A stretch of DNA of 64,000 nucleotides from Hygrocybe punicea (taxonomy: Eukaryota; Basidiomycota; Agaricomycetes; Agaricales; Hygrophoraceae), in contig OY744468.1 of NCBI GenBank assembly GCA_963556145.1, positions 2,666,001 through 2,730,000 on the forward strand, written 5' to 3'. The notes below the pieces were generated by a model that saw nothing but the letters and a program-made list of their open reading frames with translations, searched no databases and had not been told where the DNA came from. This document shows positions 42,542 through 53,835 of this stretch, one piece after another (position 1 is the first letter of the stretch; every line of letters begins with the position of its first letter). The position numbers were made by a program, and so were the translations under genes.

Positions 42542-42689
42542 GCTGGCCATGGAACATGGATTGGCCAACTGCGCTGGGTATCTTGGCTGGCCATGAAAGG
42601 TGGATTGGCCGACGGGTCTGGGTATTTCAGCTGGCCATGGAACATGGATTGGCCGACCTGGCTGGGTATTTTGGCTGGCCATGGAACAG
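42542..42689 (+). repeat. 44-bp minisatellite, three full copies plus a partial one
   Basis: The units start GCTGGCCATGG at 42542, 42586, 42630 and 42674. Related GGCC-rich sequence precedes them from about 42410. The period is not a multiple of three, so it is not a protein repeat. Confidence 0.85.
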
Positions 42690-43061
42690 TGTTGCCACAA
42701 ATGCAACAGGTGGGTTGTATCTGTTCATTCAGCCTGCTCTGAACATACCCACCTTACATCTTTGGACTCTTACCCACCCCTTGCCATGTGCCACAGATTT
42801 GGTACTTGCTCCTCTATCCTTGTGTTCTGGAATTTATCAATATTCACAATTCATCATATTCTCCTAATCACCTCCTGCACCGACTTGCAATCCCCTGAGT
42901 CATCTACTTGTAATCCACATTGCTATTTGTTGCCATCAATCACGTGATTTGTCATCACCTCATGTTCACCACGAGGCATTCTTCCATTGTTCCGGACAAT
43001 GACGTTCTGCCTTTGTTCCAGACAACGACATTTGCCTTCATTCTCCTCAGTTTTTGCCTAA

Positions 43062-45248
43062 ATGAAGTGGATCACCCCAGAATTTACTAAGATCCTCGAG
43101 GACGGTTATCCTGATTTTAGGAGATCCACTGGTGAAGATCGTATTCGTGTCCTGAAAGGGATCAGGAAACTTTTAAAAAAATCGGCACAACAAACCAACA
43201 CACAATGGCCCCCAAATATGCAACAGGTCTGTATATTCTAATACTACCCTTCAGATAAGCCTAACAGCATTATACCATGAATACAGAAAATTCAAACTTG
43301 GTACCACAATCATCGGTCAAAATTGGAGAGCGACACTGAGGATGCTCCGAAATATACAAAGAAGTGGAATGCAAGGTTGGTTACAAGAGAAAAGATGACC
43401 AAGGAAATCGACGCTAGGACGGTGGAGCTGTCTGGAGAAACCGGAGGAAAGCCCGGCTACATCAAGCGCTATGGCAAAGTGTGGAGTGATATTTACGGTT
43501 CCTTGACCGAAGAGAAAAAACAAGAATTTGAAGCTCTTGCCGACGCCTGGAACCAGCAAGGTCCACCCTTGGAAGTCAAACGACGGTACTAATAATCTTC
43601 TTTTGTCTGCATGATGCTAATCTTCTACCTTATCCAGCCGAGCAGCAAAAGATTTCGGTAAGACGGCGATGAAGTTTATGAAGGACATAGATGAGCAGAT
43701 GGGAGTAAAAATATTCATGTTGGTGGGATATGAAGATGAAGATGGGACTGTAACCAAAGGAAAGTGGGTCAATTCCTGCTTTGTGTCAATCATGTACTTA
43801 TCTTCCCTTCCTGTGAGGTTCGAGACACCGGCCCCGGTACACAAGAAGTTCATCGGCATCTTCAAAAATAACGGGGATGACATTTGGACCAAATGGGATG
43901 AACATTTGGGGTCCCTTTTTAATCATGACGGTACGATTAGCCATTGTTCCATCTTTCCCATGTAATGTGTTCCAGATGAATCCGATGGAGCGAAGACCGA
44001 CAGTGAAGACGATGATGGTGGTCCAACGACCAGATATGACAAAAGCCTGCCGTTCAAGCTTGAGATCGATGAGGACGGTTTTCCTATGGTACCGAATGTG
44101 TCAACTATGTCATTGGTCGATGTAAGAAACATGTTTAGATCACTGATGACCATGTCATATTGTACATACCTCGACGTTGGCCAAGCTTACTGTACTCATA
44201 TTCATTTGAAGGTCAGATGTGCAACAACAGCGTCGTCGCTGTTCCATGGGGAAAAATTGGACAAAATTGAAACCAATACATCAAGGACATCTACTTTCCC
44301 TCTCACGTAGAACTACGGGAACCGTGGAAAATGAAACTCGATGAACTTCGGACCGTCCACCAATTTTGGTTGCAACAGCAGAAACTCGGTGAAAAACCAT
44401 TCCGATTTAAAACCGTCCTGAAGACCGACCAGCGAGCACCAAATGCATTCGTGCAACAAAAGAAGAAGTTCCATGCTGCTGCTGCTTTGGCCAGGACCGA
44501 TCGTTCAGCGCCATCAAACTCCAGTAGGGAAACGACATCTATTCCTGCTGGAGCTGCACAATCGAGTGCTATGGGAGCTGCACAATCGAATGCTATCGGA
44601 CCTCGCAGATCCAAATCGAATGTTCCAGCATTAAAGACAGTCCACCCCAAGAAGAAAACAGAAAATGCCGCCAATTCCAGCAAGGGAAAACAGAAAGCAG
44701 TCAGTAGCGAAGAGGGCGACGATAGTTGGAGTGACGAGAGTGCAAGTAGTGGTAGCTTTGATGGACGTGGTGGCGACAGCGAGATGGATGATGATACATC
44801 GACGTTGAAGCTTCTGTGAACGAAAAAGAAGACGGAGAGACAAGCAAAGCAAAAGGAGCAAGCAGAATGGGTAGCAGCACAGAACCGAGAGATGGCAAGA
44901 CAGTTACAAGAAGTACAAGAGCGGGAGACACGAGAGGCCCAGGAGAGGGAGGCACGAGAGGCGCGGGAGAGGGCTGAAGGGGAGGCACGCGAGGCATGAG
45001 ACGCACAGGACAGGGAGGCACGAGAGGCGCGGGAGAGGGCAGAACGGGAGGCACGAGAGGCACAGGAGAGGGACGCACAAAAGGGCCGGGAGGAGTCCAG
45101 GAAGAAAGAGGCACGAGACGCCCAGGAGAGGGAGGCACGAGAGGCGCGGGAGAGGGAGACAAACAAGGCACGGGAGAGTGATGTTGCACAACAAAGACGC
45201 CCAGGGAAGTTGGACAGCTCAAGAAATGCTGGTAAAAATGCGAGGTAA
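43062..45248 (+). pseudogene. Multicopy basidiomycete gene of unknown function with EAR-repeat coiled-coil tail
   Basis: Start ATG 43062. Exons 43062-43226, 43287-43585, 43638-43763 and 43818 onward join in frame through introns of 52-60 bp. They encode KILEDGYPDFRRSTGEDR, YTKKWNAR, YGKVWSDIYGSLTEEKKQEF, RAAKDFGKTAMKFMKDID, MGVKIFMLVGYEDEDG and LEIDEDGFPMVPN. A 3' exon holds VPWGKIGQN, a TGA (44268-44270), then YIKDIYFPSHVELREPWKM. The frame continues past TGA at 44817-44819 into a charged coiled coil of AREAQERE-type repeats with a further TGA at 44998-45000, where every sister repeat has Arg. The Ser/acidic stretch before the coiled coil (44640-44810) resembles a disordered nuclear region. 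I recognise the family as widespread in mushrooms but know no function. Confidence 0.55.
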
Positions 45249-45360
45249 AGCTATCCCGTTTCAAAGGTGGGGATGCAGCTCACAATTTGCATTACCACAA
45301 GCAGTCAACCCTTGCGACGTTCTACACGGCGGAAATAGGCTTTGTTGAATGTGCCTAAAA

Positions 45361-45710
45361 AGGTGATATGTGGAATAAATCATAAATATATAATACTTGT
45401 GTCAAGACGGTCCAACGTCACATGTCACCAGTGTTATGTCACGTTTGGATGACCCAACGTGACATAACACTTGTGACATGTCACTTGTGCAAGGCCCAAC
45501 GTGACATAACATTTTCCTCTACCCATGCCTCTCAATGGTTCGGTGTTTATTACAAGGAATACATTTAACAGCAGAGGAGGCAGATGATGCATTGCGATGT
45601 CAGGAATATACATGAGTAGGAAGCAGTATGAATGATATGATCCTCCCGGCTACTTACAACGGCGTTTCAGGTCTGTGGAACGTAGTGGTGAATCTGTGTG
45701 AATGATCATA
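45361..45710. repeat. Palindromic CCAACGTGACATAACA repeats
   Basis: Near 45428-45505, CCAACGTGACATAACA occurs twice on the plus strand and once as its reverse complement, TGTTATGTCACGTTTGG. They form a hairpin around 45450. Adjacent CACATGTCAC words alternate with it. The rest of the interval is AT-rich and gene-free. Possibly the subterminal region of a further element. Confidence 0.55.
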
Positions 45711-48700
45711 TCAGTGTATATACAAGCTGTTGAGGCAATTTATTGTACCCGAGTCTTCCCTCCGAGGACGTTTCACAGGGGGTGTCGGGGGTTGGGGTGA
45801 TCTATCGAAATCATTATACACTGCATCACTGCCAGATGAGATGTCCATTTGATCGTCATCCTCTCCCTCGTCACTGTCCACACTCTGGGCATTTAACTTC
45901 CCCACCATCTCATTTCGATCCTCCTCCTCTTCGTCCTCCTCCTCTGCCCCATCCCCATCCGTCTCCTCCTCCTCTTCCTGCAGCTCCCCCTCCTCCTCCT
46001 CCTCCTCCTCCTCCCCCTCCTCCTGCAGCTCCCCCTCCTCGTCCTGCAGCTCCCTGTCCTCCTCCTCCTCCCCCTCCTCCTCCTCCTCCCCCTCCTCATC
46101 CTCCTCCCCCTCCTCCTGCAACTCCCCCACCTGCACCCCCTTGCCCTGCATCGCGCCCTCCTCCCCCCCCTTCTTTTCCTGCTGCTTCCCCTCGTCACGG
46201 TCTACATCTTCCTCATTTGACATACCCAGGGGCATGATTAGACCGTCCTCATTCCACGAAGCTGCGTCATTTGAATTTCCCACCTGCTCAGGTGGATCCT
46301 CCTCATTCGGGCCAGCGACGTCCATTTCTTCTCCCGCATCTTCCCCAGCCACGTCGGCTGAATTTCCCACCATTACAGGTGGATCCTCTTCCCTCTCAGT
46401 GTCCACAGCCATGTCATTTGCACATCCAACCGTTGCAGGTGGATCCTGGTTTTCCTCTGTGGCTACCTCTTCGCCAGCTGCATCCACTAAATCTCCCACC
46501 TTCCTAGATGGATCATCTGCCTCTTCCTCACCATCGGTGCCCTCCCCTTTGTCGCGCTCATTGTCTTTCGCCTTTTCCCATGTATCTGTGTCATCCTGTA
46601 CCTCGCCTTCACTGGTAGTTGCGTTGATGAGCAGGATTGGATGAGGTGGAAAATCTAAGCATTCAACAAGAATGGGACTGATGGGTTCCACTGGACGGGT
46701 CTGAATGTGTATTTTGGGGCCGGTCCAGAAGAATTCCGATGGTGGGATCTGAAGCAGCTCATTCAGCTTTGGCACCAAATCTGGCCAATCGTTTTGAAAA
46801 TGTCGGCGGACCGCTGACTCAACAGCTTTGGCTGTGCAATGTGCTGGTGCCTTCACAACCCCATCCTTGTCCCATTTATACCCAACAATTGCAGCAGATA
46901 GTTCCAAAAGACTTCGTTGGAAAATGTAAGAGGGGCTGATCCAGTGGTCTTCCATGAAGACAACAAAATGTTCCACAAACCAGATTTGGAAACGTCTATA
47001 TCTGCATCATGCAATATTCTGTTCCTCATGAATGTCAGCCGATATGGTATGGGTGTAGAACTTCCTGTTGATGATATCCGCAAGCTCGATCAGGTTTCCC
47101 ACAATCACAAGGTCGAGGAAGCCGTCTTCGGTTTCGATCTTGGGCATATGAGACTTGGTGAAGACAGTAGCTGTGCAGTGAGCATTTTAATCTTCAGGAA
47201 TTTGTAAACCTCACCCAAAGTAGCTCACATGATGATTCGTGGTTCCCCGTGAAGTACTCCATCCACATGGTGAGAAGTCGGCGCAGAAATGTACGTGTCA
47301 CATTATGCTCCGCGTTTGTGATGGTATGACTCATCATGAAAGTATGGATAATCCCATAACAGGTATCCCGTATAGTTGACGTCGCATAGAGATGACGCCC
47401 ATTCACAATGGAGTGCTCCACACTGAGGACATAATGTGGGGTGCACGGCCTCATGTAACTGTGTGTTTCAGCACACATCCGAGTTGCCACAAAATATATT
47501 CCCACTTACAGCACTGAACCCTTTGTGAGCAGTAATCCTTCTGCTTCCCACAAGCCTTTCCCACCATGTTTTCTCGGCTCCCACTCCTGAGGATAGGCCT
47601 TGTTAGTCGCAAGATTGCCCGCCTTGCGATCCCATTCGGCATCCCTTCGAGGCCTCATGAGGACCCAGTACTTTGCGCCAGTCCTGACAATAACCACCGT
47701 GCCAAAGCCATCATCATCTACGTGTGTCCAAGAAATGGCTCGAGCTGTCGCTGCCGTTCCCCAAGCCAAATCGTCATTTAAAGGCTGCTCGCGGACAAAC
47801 CCCGGTCAGCTGCGGGTTTCGTGCCAAGCAACCTCAGATGATGAAAAGGACCTTTTCACGAATAGACAGGTAAATCTTGTGTTCGATCTTCGAAACAAGG
47901 TTGCTCACCGAAATTTTGGAGGTGGGTCCAACGTCATATGACCCATGGGAAGGTCAAGCAAATTGAAAACCCTTTCATTGTCAGGGTCAAGCGCAAGCTG
48001 ATATAATGTCTCCAATGTGCCAGGTTTGTTCATATTCTCGATATTAGGCACCAATCGCAATTCAGCAACTAACAAAGGCACTTTAGTCGCTATGCCCAGA
48101 CATCGCTCCGGAAACGGACCTTGCACTGAACGAATGGACGACAAAGACCCCAATGTCTCCAAACCTTCCCTATCAAACTCCACTGTTTCTACAGGGGCAT
48201 TGAGCACGAGGATGTGACGATGATGAAAGATTCCTTGAATTGTTGCAGCATCCATCGACTTGAAGATGTTCCATTCCACCACGAACACACATGATGCATG
48301 AGGATCATACATTTGTTCTCTTGCACTGGGCAGCCGATGTGGAGGAACCCCATCAATGTAACTGGATTGGATCATTTCATATGTTTCCCGCAACAATGCA
48401 TGTTCCACTTTTGCCTGTATCGTGCTTACCAGTTAACAATCAAACGGTACAAAAATCAGACATCAACGTACAACAACGGATGGTGAATAGTGCACATGTT
48501 CAACGGGTTCGTGTACAGCGTCACCATCATACATCGTGAGATGAACACCCTCTGATGCTCGCTTTATGAATCATCAGTGGGGTGGCACGTTATCAAACAA
48601 CAAAAGACACACAATGGGTGCTGGATGGCTGAGCAAATCAGGTTCCCCATAATCCTATCAAAATATTCATTCATGACAAATGACACATTCTTGAATCACT

Positions 48701-50759
48701 TACATCTCCGGTAAGGTCGATGATCACGTTCACTTTCTCTGGCGCTTTCTTATAGTCATCCTTGTCATCATCGTCATCTTCATCCTCAAGATCATCACAT
48801 TTCTTGGACTTGGGATAACTTCTTGTCGACCAGCGAGTGGATCTTTTCTTCCTCTGATAGGACCTCCCCGGCGCAACCACGACTTTCTCTTCCTTCTGGA
48901 CTTTCTCTGCCTTCTGCTTCTCCTTGCCTTTCGAAGAGTCCCCAACCTTGTCCAACATTTTGGCCTGGCTTCGGGTCAACATGGAGCTCTGTCCACCTGA
49001 AGCAAGCTCCTTCGATGGTCCACCCCTCTTCTTCCTTGTTAATTTTAATTGAAGCGGTTCATCATCGCTGGACAGAGGGTTGCCTGACGCAGGCTTGTCA
49101 TTCTTTGCCTTGGGGTCTGTTGGAACATTTTGTTTCGTTGCCACCGTAAGCTGACTAGCAGAGTTGGTCAGGTCATCCACTTCCTTATCTTGCAACATCT
49201 GTTGTCAGTCCCAGCGATAAATGTAGAGACAGGCGGCATACTGTCAAAACAAAACCAACTGAAGTCCTGTTCCGTTCCCTGGACGCTGTCCTCCAACAAA
49301 TCGTATTCTTGGAGGAATACATTCAGCTCCTGCATCGCCGAAGATCCTAAACATATTCTTGTAATGGCCCTCCAAAGCGCCCTCTCCGTTTTGGCAAGGA
49401 ATGGAGGCCTTTCATTGCCCAAGGCAAACGTGATCTTTTCCTTATGTCAACTACGTCCAAGTTGGCACAAATAATGGACTCACTGCCATGAGAGATGGCC
49501 GTGCATGAGATTCATGATTGAAATGTCGTGGGAGAAGAGTAATTATGGGTGACAGTGTGAGGCTTAGGTGGAATAGATTTCTCATCCGATCATACATTAA
49601 ACCTCCGAAAGACTTGGTGGTGAGGGCATTGACAAATGAGTCTTGCAACAGTAGATCAACACTCTTGGCCATCCTGAAACCATGTGAATTATTTATTTGC
49701 GGCAGGTGTAATGTGATTGTAACGCAATCCCAACCTCTGTAGCTTCTCCACCCATGTTGTGAAGTCGCAGTCTACATATGAGTTGCCCTGTTTTTGTACA
49801 AAATCTGACACACGTTTCATATAGGACATACGTCACATACCTGGCCAAACCACGTGAATGAGAATGCAAGAAGCTCTAGATTGAGGAGGATCTGGTTGAC
49901 GTCGGAGGATTCGAGGTTGACAGATGCACGGTAAAGGATCCGGATGTTCATTTCTACTTCTTTTTGGGCTGGTGTCAAGTGTGCTGGGAGAGCGACTGCA
50001 AAGATAGGGATGGTGTCCATACTGGACACCACTTTCTGCAGCACTGCCACAGCTGAAACACCCACCACTTCTTGATCTTGTTGCGTGATTAATAGACTTT
50101 TGCATGTCATACGAAGCTTCGTGATCGGCTTACTCCAGTCTCTCAGAAATTTGTAGAGCTTCAAGACGGTGTGCAAACGTCAACTTAAAACGTCTGCCCA
50201 AATGTAAATGGTGAACTCACCTTGGTCAACTTCTCGCTCATCTCTGGTTTCGCTGATCTCCGAATTACTTTGAAACTTGGATGACGAGGCAACCCAACAG
50301 CGTCCATGAGCTTATCGAGCAGGGTATAGTGAAGGATTGAGTGAGCCGCTACCAGGAGGTCATTCCGGTACACAGTAGTCCACCTTGCCACATCACGCAT
50401 AGCAGAGCCATCAGCAGAGAGGTATTCTTGGATGGTTTGGGCTTTACGTGAGATTTCACCTGTGGGATTCACATAATCCAATTGCTTTGCCAGGGCCTAG
50501 CAGACAAGTTGACCGTCAATGTTACAAGGTGGGAGATTTGATGCACCATCACAGCCAAGGTGGACGGTGTGTTTCCTAGAGCAGACTGATTGCCAATTAA
50601 GGTTACGATAGCCTTCTCAAGTGAATCTTCAGCAAGAGGCGTGCCATTGACCCACAGGAAGTCCTGGAACACATTCATGCTTCGGAAATTACTGCCAGAC
50701 ATTACAGACGCATGTAGAGAAGCGATTGACGGCGCCGAGGTGCTTGCTGATGACGACAT
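45711..50759 (-). pseudogene. JmjC-like dioxygenase-family gene with acidic C-terminal tail
   Basis: A long multi-exon gene reads from ATG 50759 to 45711. N-terminal exons (50759-49200) are helical and unrecognised. A basic/acidic disordered linker follows (49198-48700: LTRSQAKMLDKV, RSTRWSTRSYPKSKK, DLEDEDDDDDKDD). The JmjC-like cupin spans 48408-47194. Iron ligands can be read as His and Asp in AISWTHVDDDGFGT and the distal His in MRPCTPHYVLSVEHSIV. Its tail (46976-45711) has a helical part and then an extremely Glu-rich run. JmjC enzymes use Fe(II) and 2-oxoglutarate, often to demethylate histones; the substrate here is unknown. In-frame TGA codons seem to stand at 47806-47808 and 47007-47009. 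The gene may be dead, unless unrecognised introns remove them. The exon joins I checked are in phase, including the one near 49240. Confidence 0.6.
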
Positions 50760-51151
50760 TGCCAAAATGTTCAATTCGAGTGTATCTGAGAGCCATTCAA
50801 GAGAGGCTGAGGCTAGATGATAAGGGTGCAGAAGGTAAAAAAAAAATGACGCGTCACGGTTTACTGTGATCACGTGTGACCACATCACGTGAATTGCCAC
50901 ATTTAAGTACACATTTCAAATTGACTGAGTTGTCAATGTGACAGAGTTATCAATGTAAAGCCATGGAAATTCTCCGAACACTGTCTAACACTGTCTAGCT
51001 ATCTGTTAGTTGAAACTCATAGGCCTTCGTTGTCCGTGAATGAGGATAACGAGATTTAGTTCCACAGAGGTTTCTGACTACAGTCGTACAAAGCATGCAA
51101 CGGTAGCCATCGTACTTTTACGTTAGGATGATATCTCCCTTGGCACAATAG
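50760..51151. other. Interval between JmjC-like and TET/JBP-like genes
   Basis: Shared gap between two minus-strand genes. It should hold the promoter of the JmjC-like gene and the 3' flank of the dioxygenase gene. No distinct motif recognised. Confidence 0.35.
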
Positions 51152-52712
51152 CTAATTCCATCTCCATTCCTGTGATGCCTGAAACTCGGCATTCATCTCC
51201 CTTGCAAACACATTGTGTCGGCTCCAGGTAGGCTTGTCAATGTTGAGACGGTCATGTACCATGTTTCGCATATAATGCGCCATGCATATTCTTTCACCGC
51301 CCTCCCATCTGCCTACACTGTGACTGAGAACCTTGCCACAAATTTCGATGATGGTTCCTGGCAAATAAGAGAACGTAGCATCCAACTCAGGGATGGCTAG
51401 TTCCGCGTTCGTATGTGTCCCACAACTCGCCAGCAAATCATACCATTCTGGACACCCTCCAGCATCTCTGTGTCGAGTTGTAATCCTGTTAACGATAATG
51501 GCGATTCCAGTGTAAACAGATGTCCACTCCTTCGCATTTTCGTGTGTTTCCACGTTCTCGATCGTTTCGCCATCCCGGATTTTCTTCACAGCCAGAAGGC
51601 CAGCTGTGTACAATGACTGATGGGTTAACGCAGTAATTGCGTTGAAGATCAGCTCGCTGGGTTCGATTGCAGCCATCCACATGGTGGCTTCAGTTGTTCG
51701 AAGAGTTGTCGACGTGATCAACCTATCGGTAAGTCGCTGAAAAAACAGGCGGTCAGCTCATGTAAAACAGACGACTAACTAAAGGTGTTACCTCTCTACC
51801 ATGAGCAAACCATGCTGCGGCGAAATCCACTGATCCTGGGTGAAATCGTGGGTTTGGAGGTGGAAAGAAAATGTTTGGATCTTTCCTCCATTGCGGATCT
51901 TTCCCTTTCTCAAGTTTTTTGAGGGACTCTGAATAGGATTCTTCCAGAATTTCGGTTATCATTTCAGCACTGACATTCAATTCCTCCTGTGTCGCAGTGG
52001 GTACTGTCAAAAACCATATTTCCGGGGGGCAAGTGACTCACAATACGTCTTGGAGTTACAACATCAGGTAGATACCAGACCAAAATTGAACCACACGTGT
52101 CGATTACTGTAGCTGGTTCATTCACATGTCCGATGTGAATCTCCTGAAAAAACCTGAGTAGGTTTTCATTGTCAGCATCCGAAGTGTCCTTGATATTCTT
52201 CACTCGATTTGCCAGTCTATTCGCATCCAAGGGCAAAATTACTTTGAGGCAAGATGTCAGTCTAAATATGCCGACTTTCATGGCAGCAACGTACTAGGGT
52301 TCAAAATCGCGGCTGCCACAGTGAGGAGAACCCTCTCCAGTTCAGATTCTGAGACCATGTCCGACTTGGAGAATGTTTCGCAATCTGGGGCCGAATCTCC
52401 CAAGACCTTGCTAACTGGAAGCTGATCCCTCAGCATCATCAAACGTGATCTACAAAACATGTAAGATATGACATTGAAGCAGCATGGATCTGACCTCAGC
52501 CGTTTGCATTCCTCTACAGGAGACTTCGGAGGGCGCATGCCCGACTTCCTATAATACGATGTAGTGTTTGAGAGGATTCTTCTCAGCCTCGTCCACATAT
52601 GTTTCTTTAGATTTGGAGCCAGACCACAATCCTTTGTTTTCATGTTGACAGAAAGCAAGGCTTCCATTGCCTTGGATTGTGCATTCTTTGAGGGGATTCT
52701 GTCGGCGTACAT
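51152..52712 (-). CDS. TET/JBP-like 2-oxoglutarate/Fe(II) dioxygenase (candidate 5-methylcytosine oxygenase)
   Basis: The gene has about four exons. The catalytic exon (51721-51152) has the iron-binding H-x-D as His84-Arg-Asp86 in NRITTRHRDAGG, a beta segment FSYLPGTIIEICGK, the distal His134 in VLSHSVGRW and Arg144 (2-oxoglutarate salt bridge) in GGERICMAHYMR. Upstream exons (52712-51753) are helical. They include LVWYLPDVVTPRR and HPGSVDFAAAWFAHG, which I recall as typical of the expanded basidiomycete TET/JBP-like family. Established work describes fungal TET/JBP proteins as 5-methylcytosine oxygenases, expanded and transposon-linked in mushrooms. Membership here is by motif only; another 2OG-dioxygenase family is possible. 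All residues needed for catalysis are present and no stop was seen in the domain. The start at 52712 is tentative. A Gypsy LTR begins 160 bp upstream, in the same transcriptional orientation. Confidence 0.6.
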
Positions 52713-52867
52713 AATGGTTGAGAAGTGAGATTGGTTGAGAATTGGGAAGGTCAGTTTTAGTACACATGGTGGCCTCGAGGCGGTATAATTTACTACGGTG
52801 TTATTATGGTTAGAACTTTTAGCATTTAATAATTTGCTGCATACAGCAATTTCGCCATGTCACAAGA

Positions 52868-52871
52868 ACGA
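52868..52871. other. Target-site duplication of the Gypsy element, left copy
   Basis: ACGA directly before TGTAAAGG; repeated as ACGA at 63880-63883 directly after CTCTACA. The solo LTR of the same family also has a 4-bp duplication, which supports this reading. Confidence 0.8.
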
Positions 52872-53664
52872 TGTAAAGGCGAGGTCGGGGTGGCTGCGGA
52901 ATAATAATCCTAAGCCTGTGGGGTCAGCGTAGAAGTGACTAGGAATAGTCTAACAAGCTTCAGTAAGATAATAGGATATAAAAGGTAAGAAGCCGCCGAG
53001 TAAACTACTGAAATATATCGAGGCCGGTCGAAGCCGACGAAGCCGACGATGTCGGGTACGGCGGGTCGGGTGTTGGGTGACGAGAAACGTAGAGATTAAG
53101 ACAGTAGAAGGACGGGGAGAGCGTCGAGGAAACCGACGAGTAGTATGTGTAATGGATTTTACTGAGAGACTAATTCTCAGAGAGAGGAAACGGGGGAACT
53201 GGTTTCTTATTTTGAGACGGCGCTTGGGCACCGTTTTTATACTACAAATTTCTGTACCTAGATTCGGACAAGAGTCCTCAACCGATGAGAGGAAACAAAG
53301 GAGAATAAAAATGGAAAAGTAGGAAGAGCGTTGCGAGGCGACGATGACAGGGAAAATGGGTGGAAGATATAAAAACCGTAAAAGATGCAAAATACTTTAC
53401 TATATCCCCATAAGGGAGACGCTAGGCGTGAATAAGGCAAGTCCGATGTCGGGATCCCAGTCCGATGAGATCTATCTTTGATATTTGAAGTTCCGCGAGT
53501 TTAGGAGATAGACCGACCAGGTACGTGAGCGGCCGTGCTAGTCGGTATGCATCAGGTTGCATCGGGTTGCGTCGGGTTCGAGCGTAGATTGCTAGAGACG
53601 TCGGGTTCGAGCGGATTCGCTGGATATCGATGTTACGGCCTCAGAGGGTCGAGGACCCTCTACA
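52872..53664 (-). repeat. Gypsy 3' LTR
   Basis: 793 bp, paired with 63087-63879. Reads TGTAAAGG...CTCTACA on the plus strand. As gag-pol is on the minus strand this is the 3' LTR, and it points towards the TET/JBP-like gene. The 5-kb-long antisense gene set begins 172 bp to its right. Confidence 0.95.
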
Positions 53665-53835
53665 TCTCCTTGGGTCTTCTAATAGAGACCATCCGTGGTC
53701 GAGAATATGGGGTCTCCAAATGCGGGTCGCGAATGTGGCCAATCACGTGAGCGGCCAAACAACGGCAAAGTAAAAAAAAATAAAAAAAATCTCGTTGTTG
53801 ATCCGACCTTTCCTCTACACCATCACACGTTCACA

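Noticed and set aside
45743..46237. Proline-rich 164-aa frame on the plus strand
   Set aside because: It is the antisense shadow of the Glu-rich tail of the JmjC-like gene (GAG runs read as CTC/CCT).
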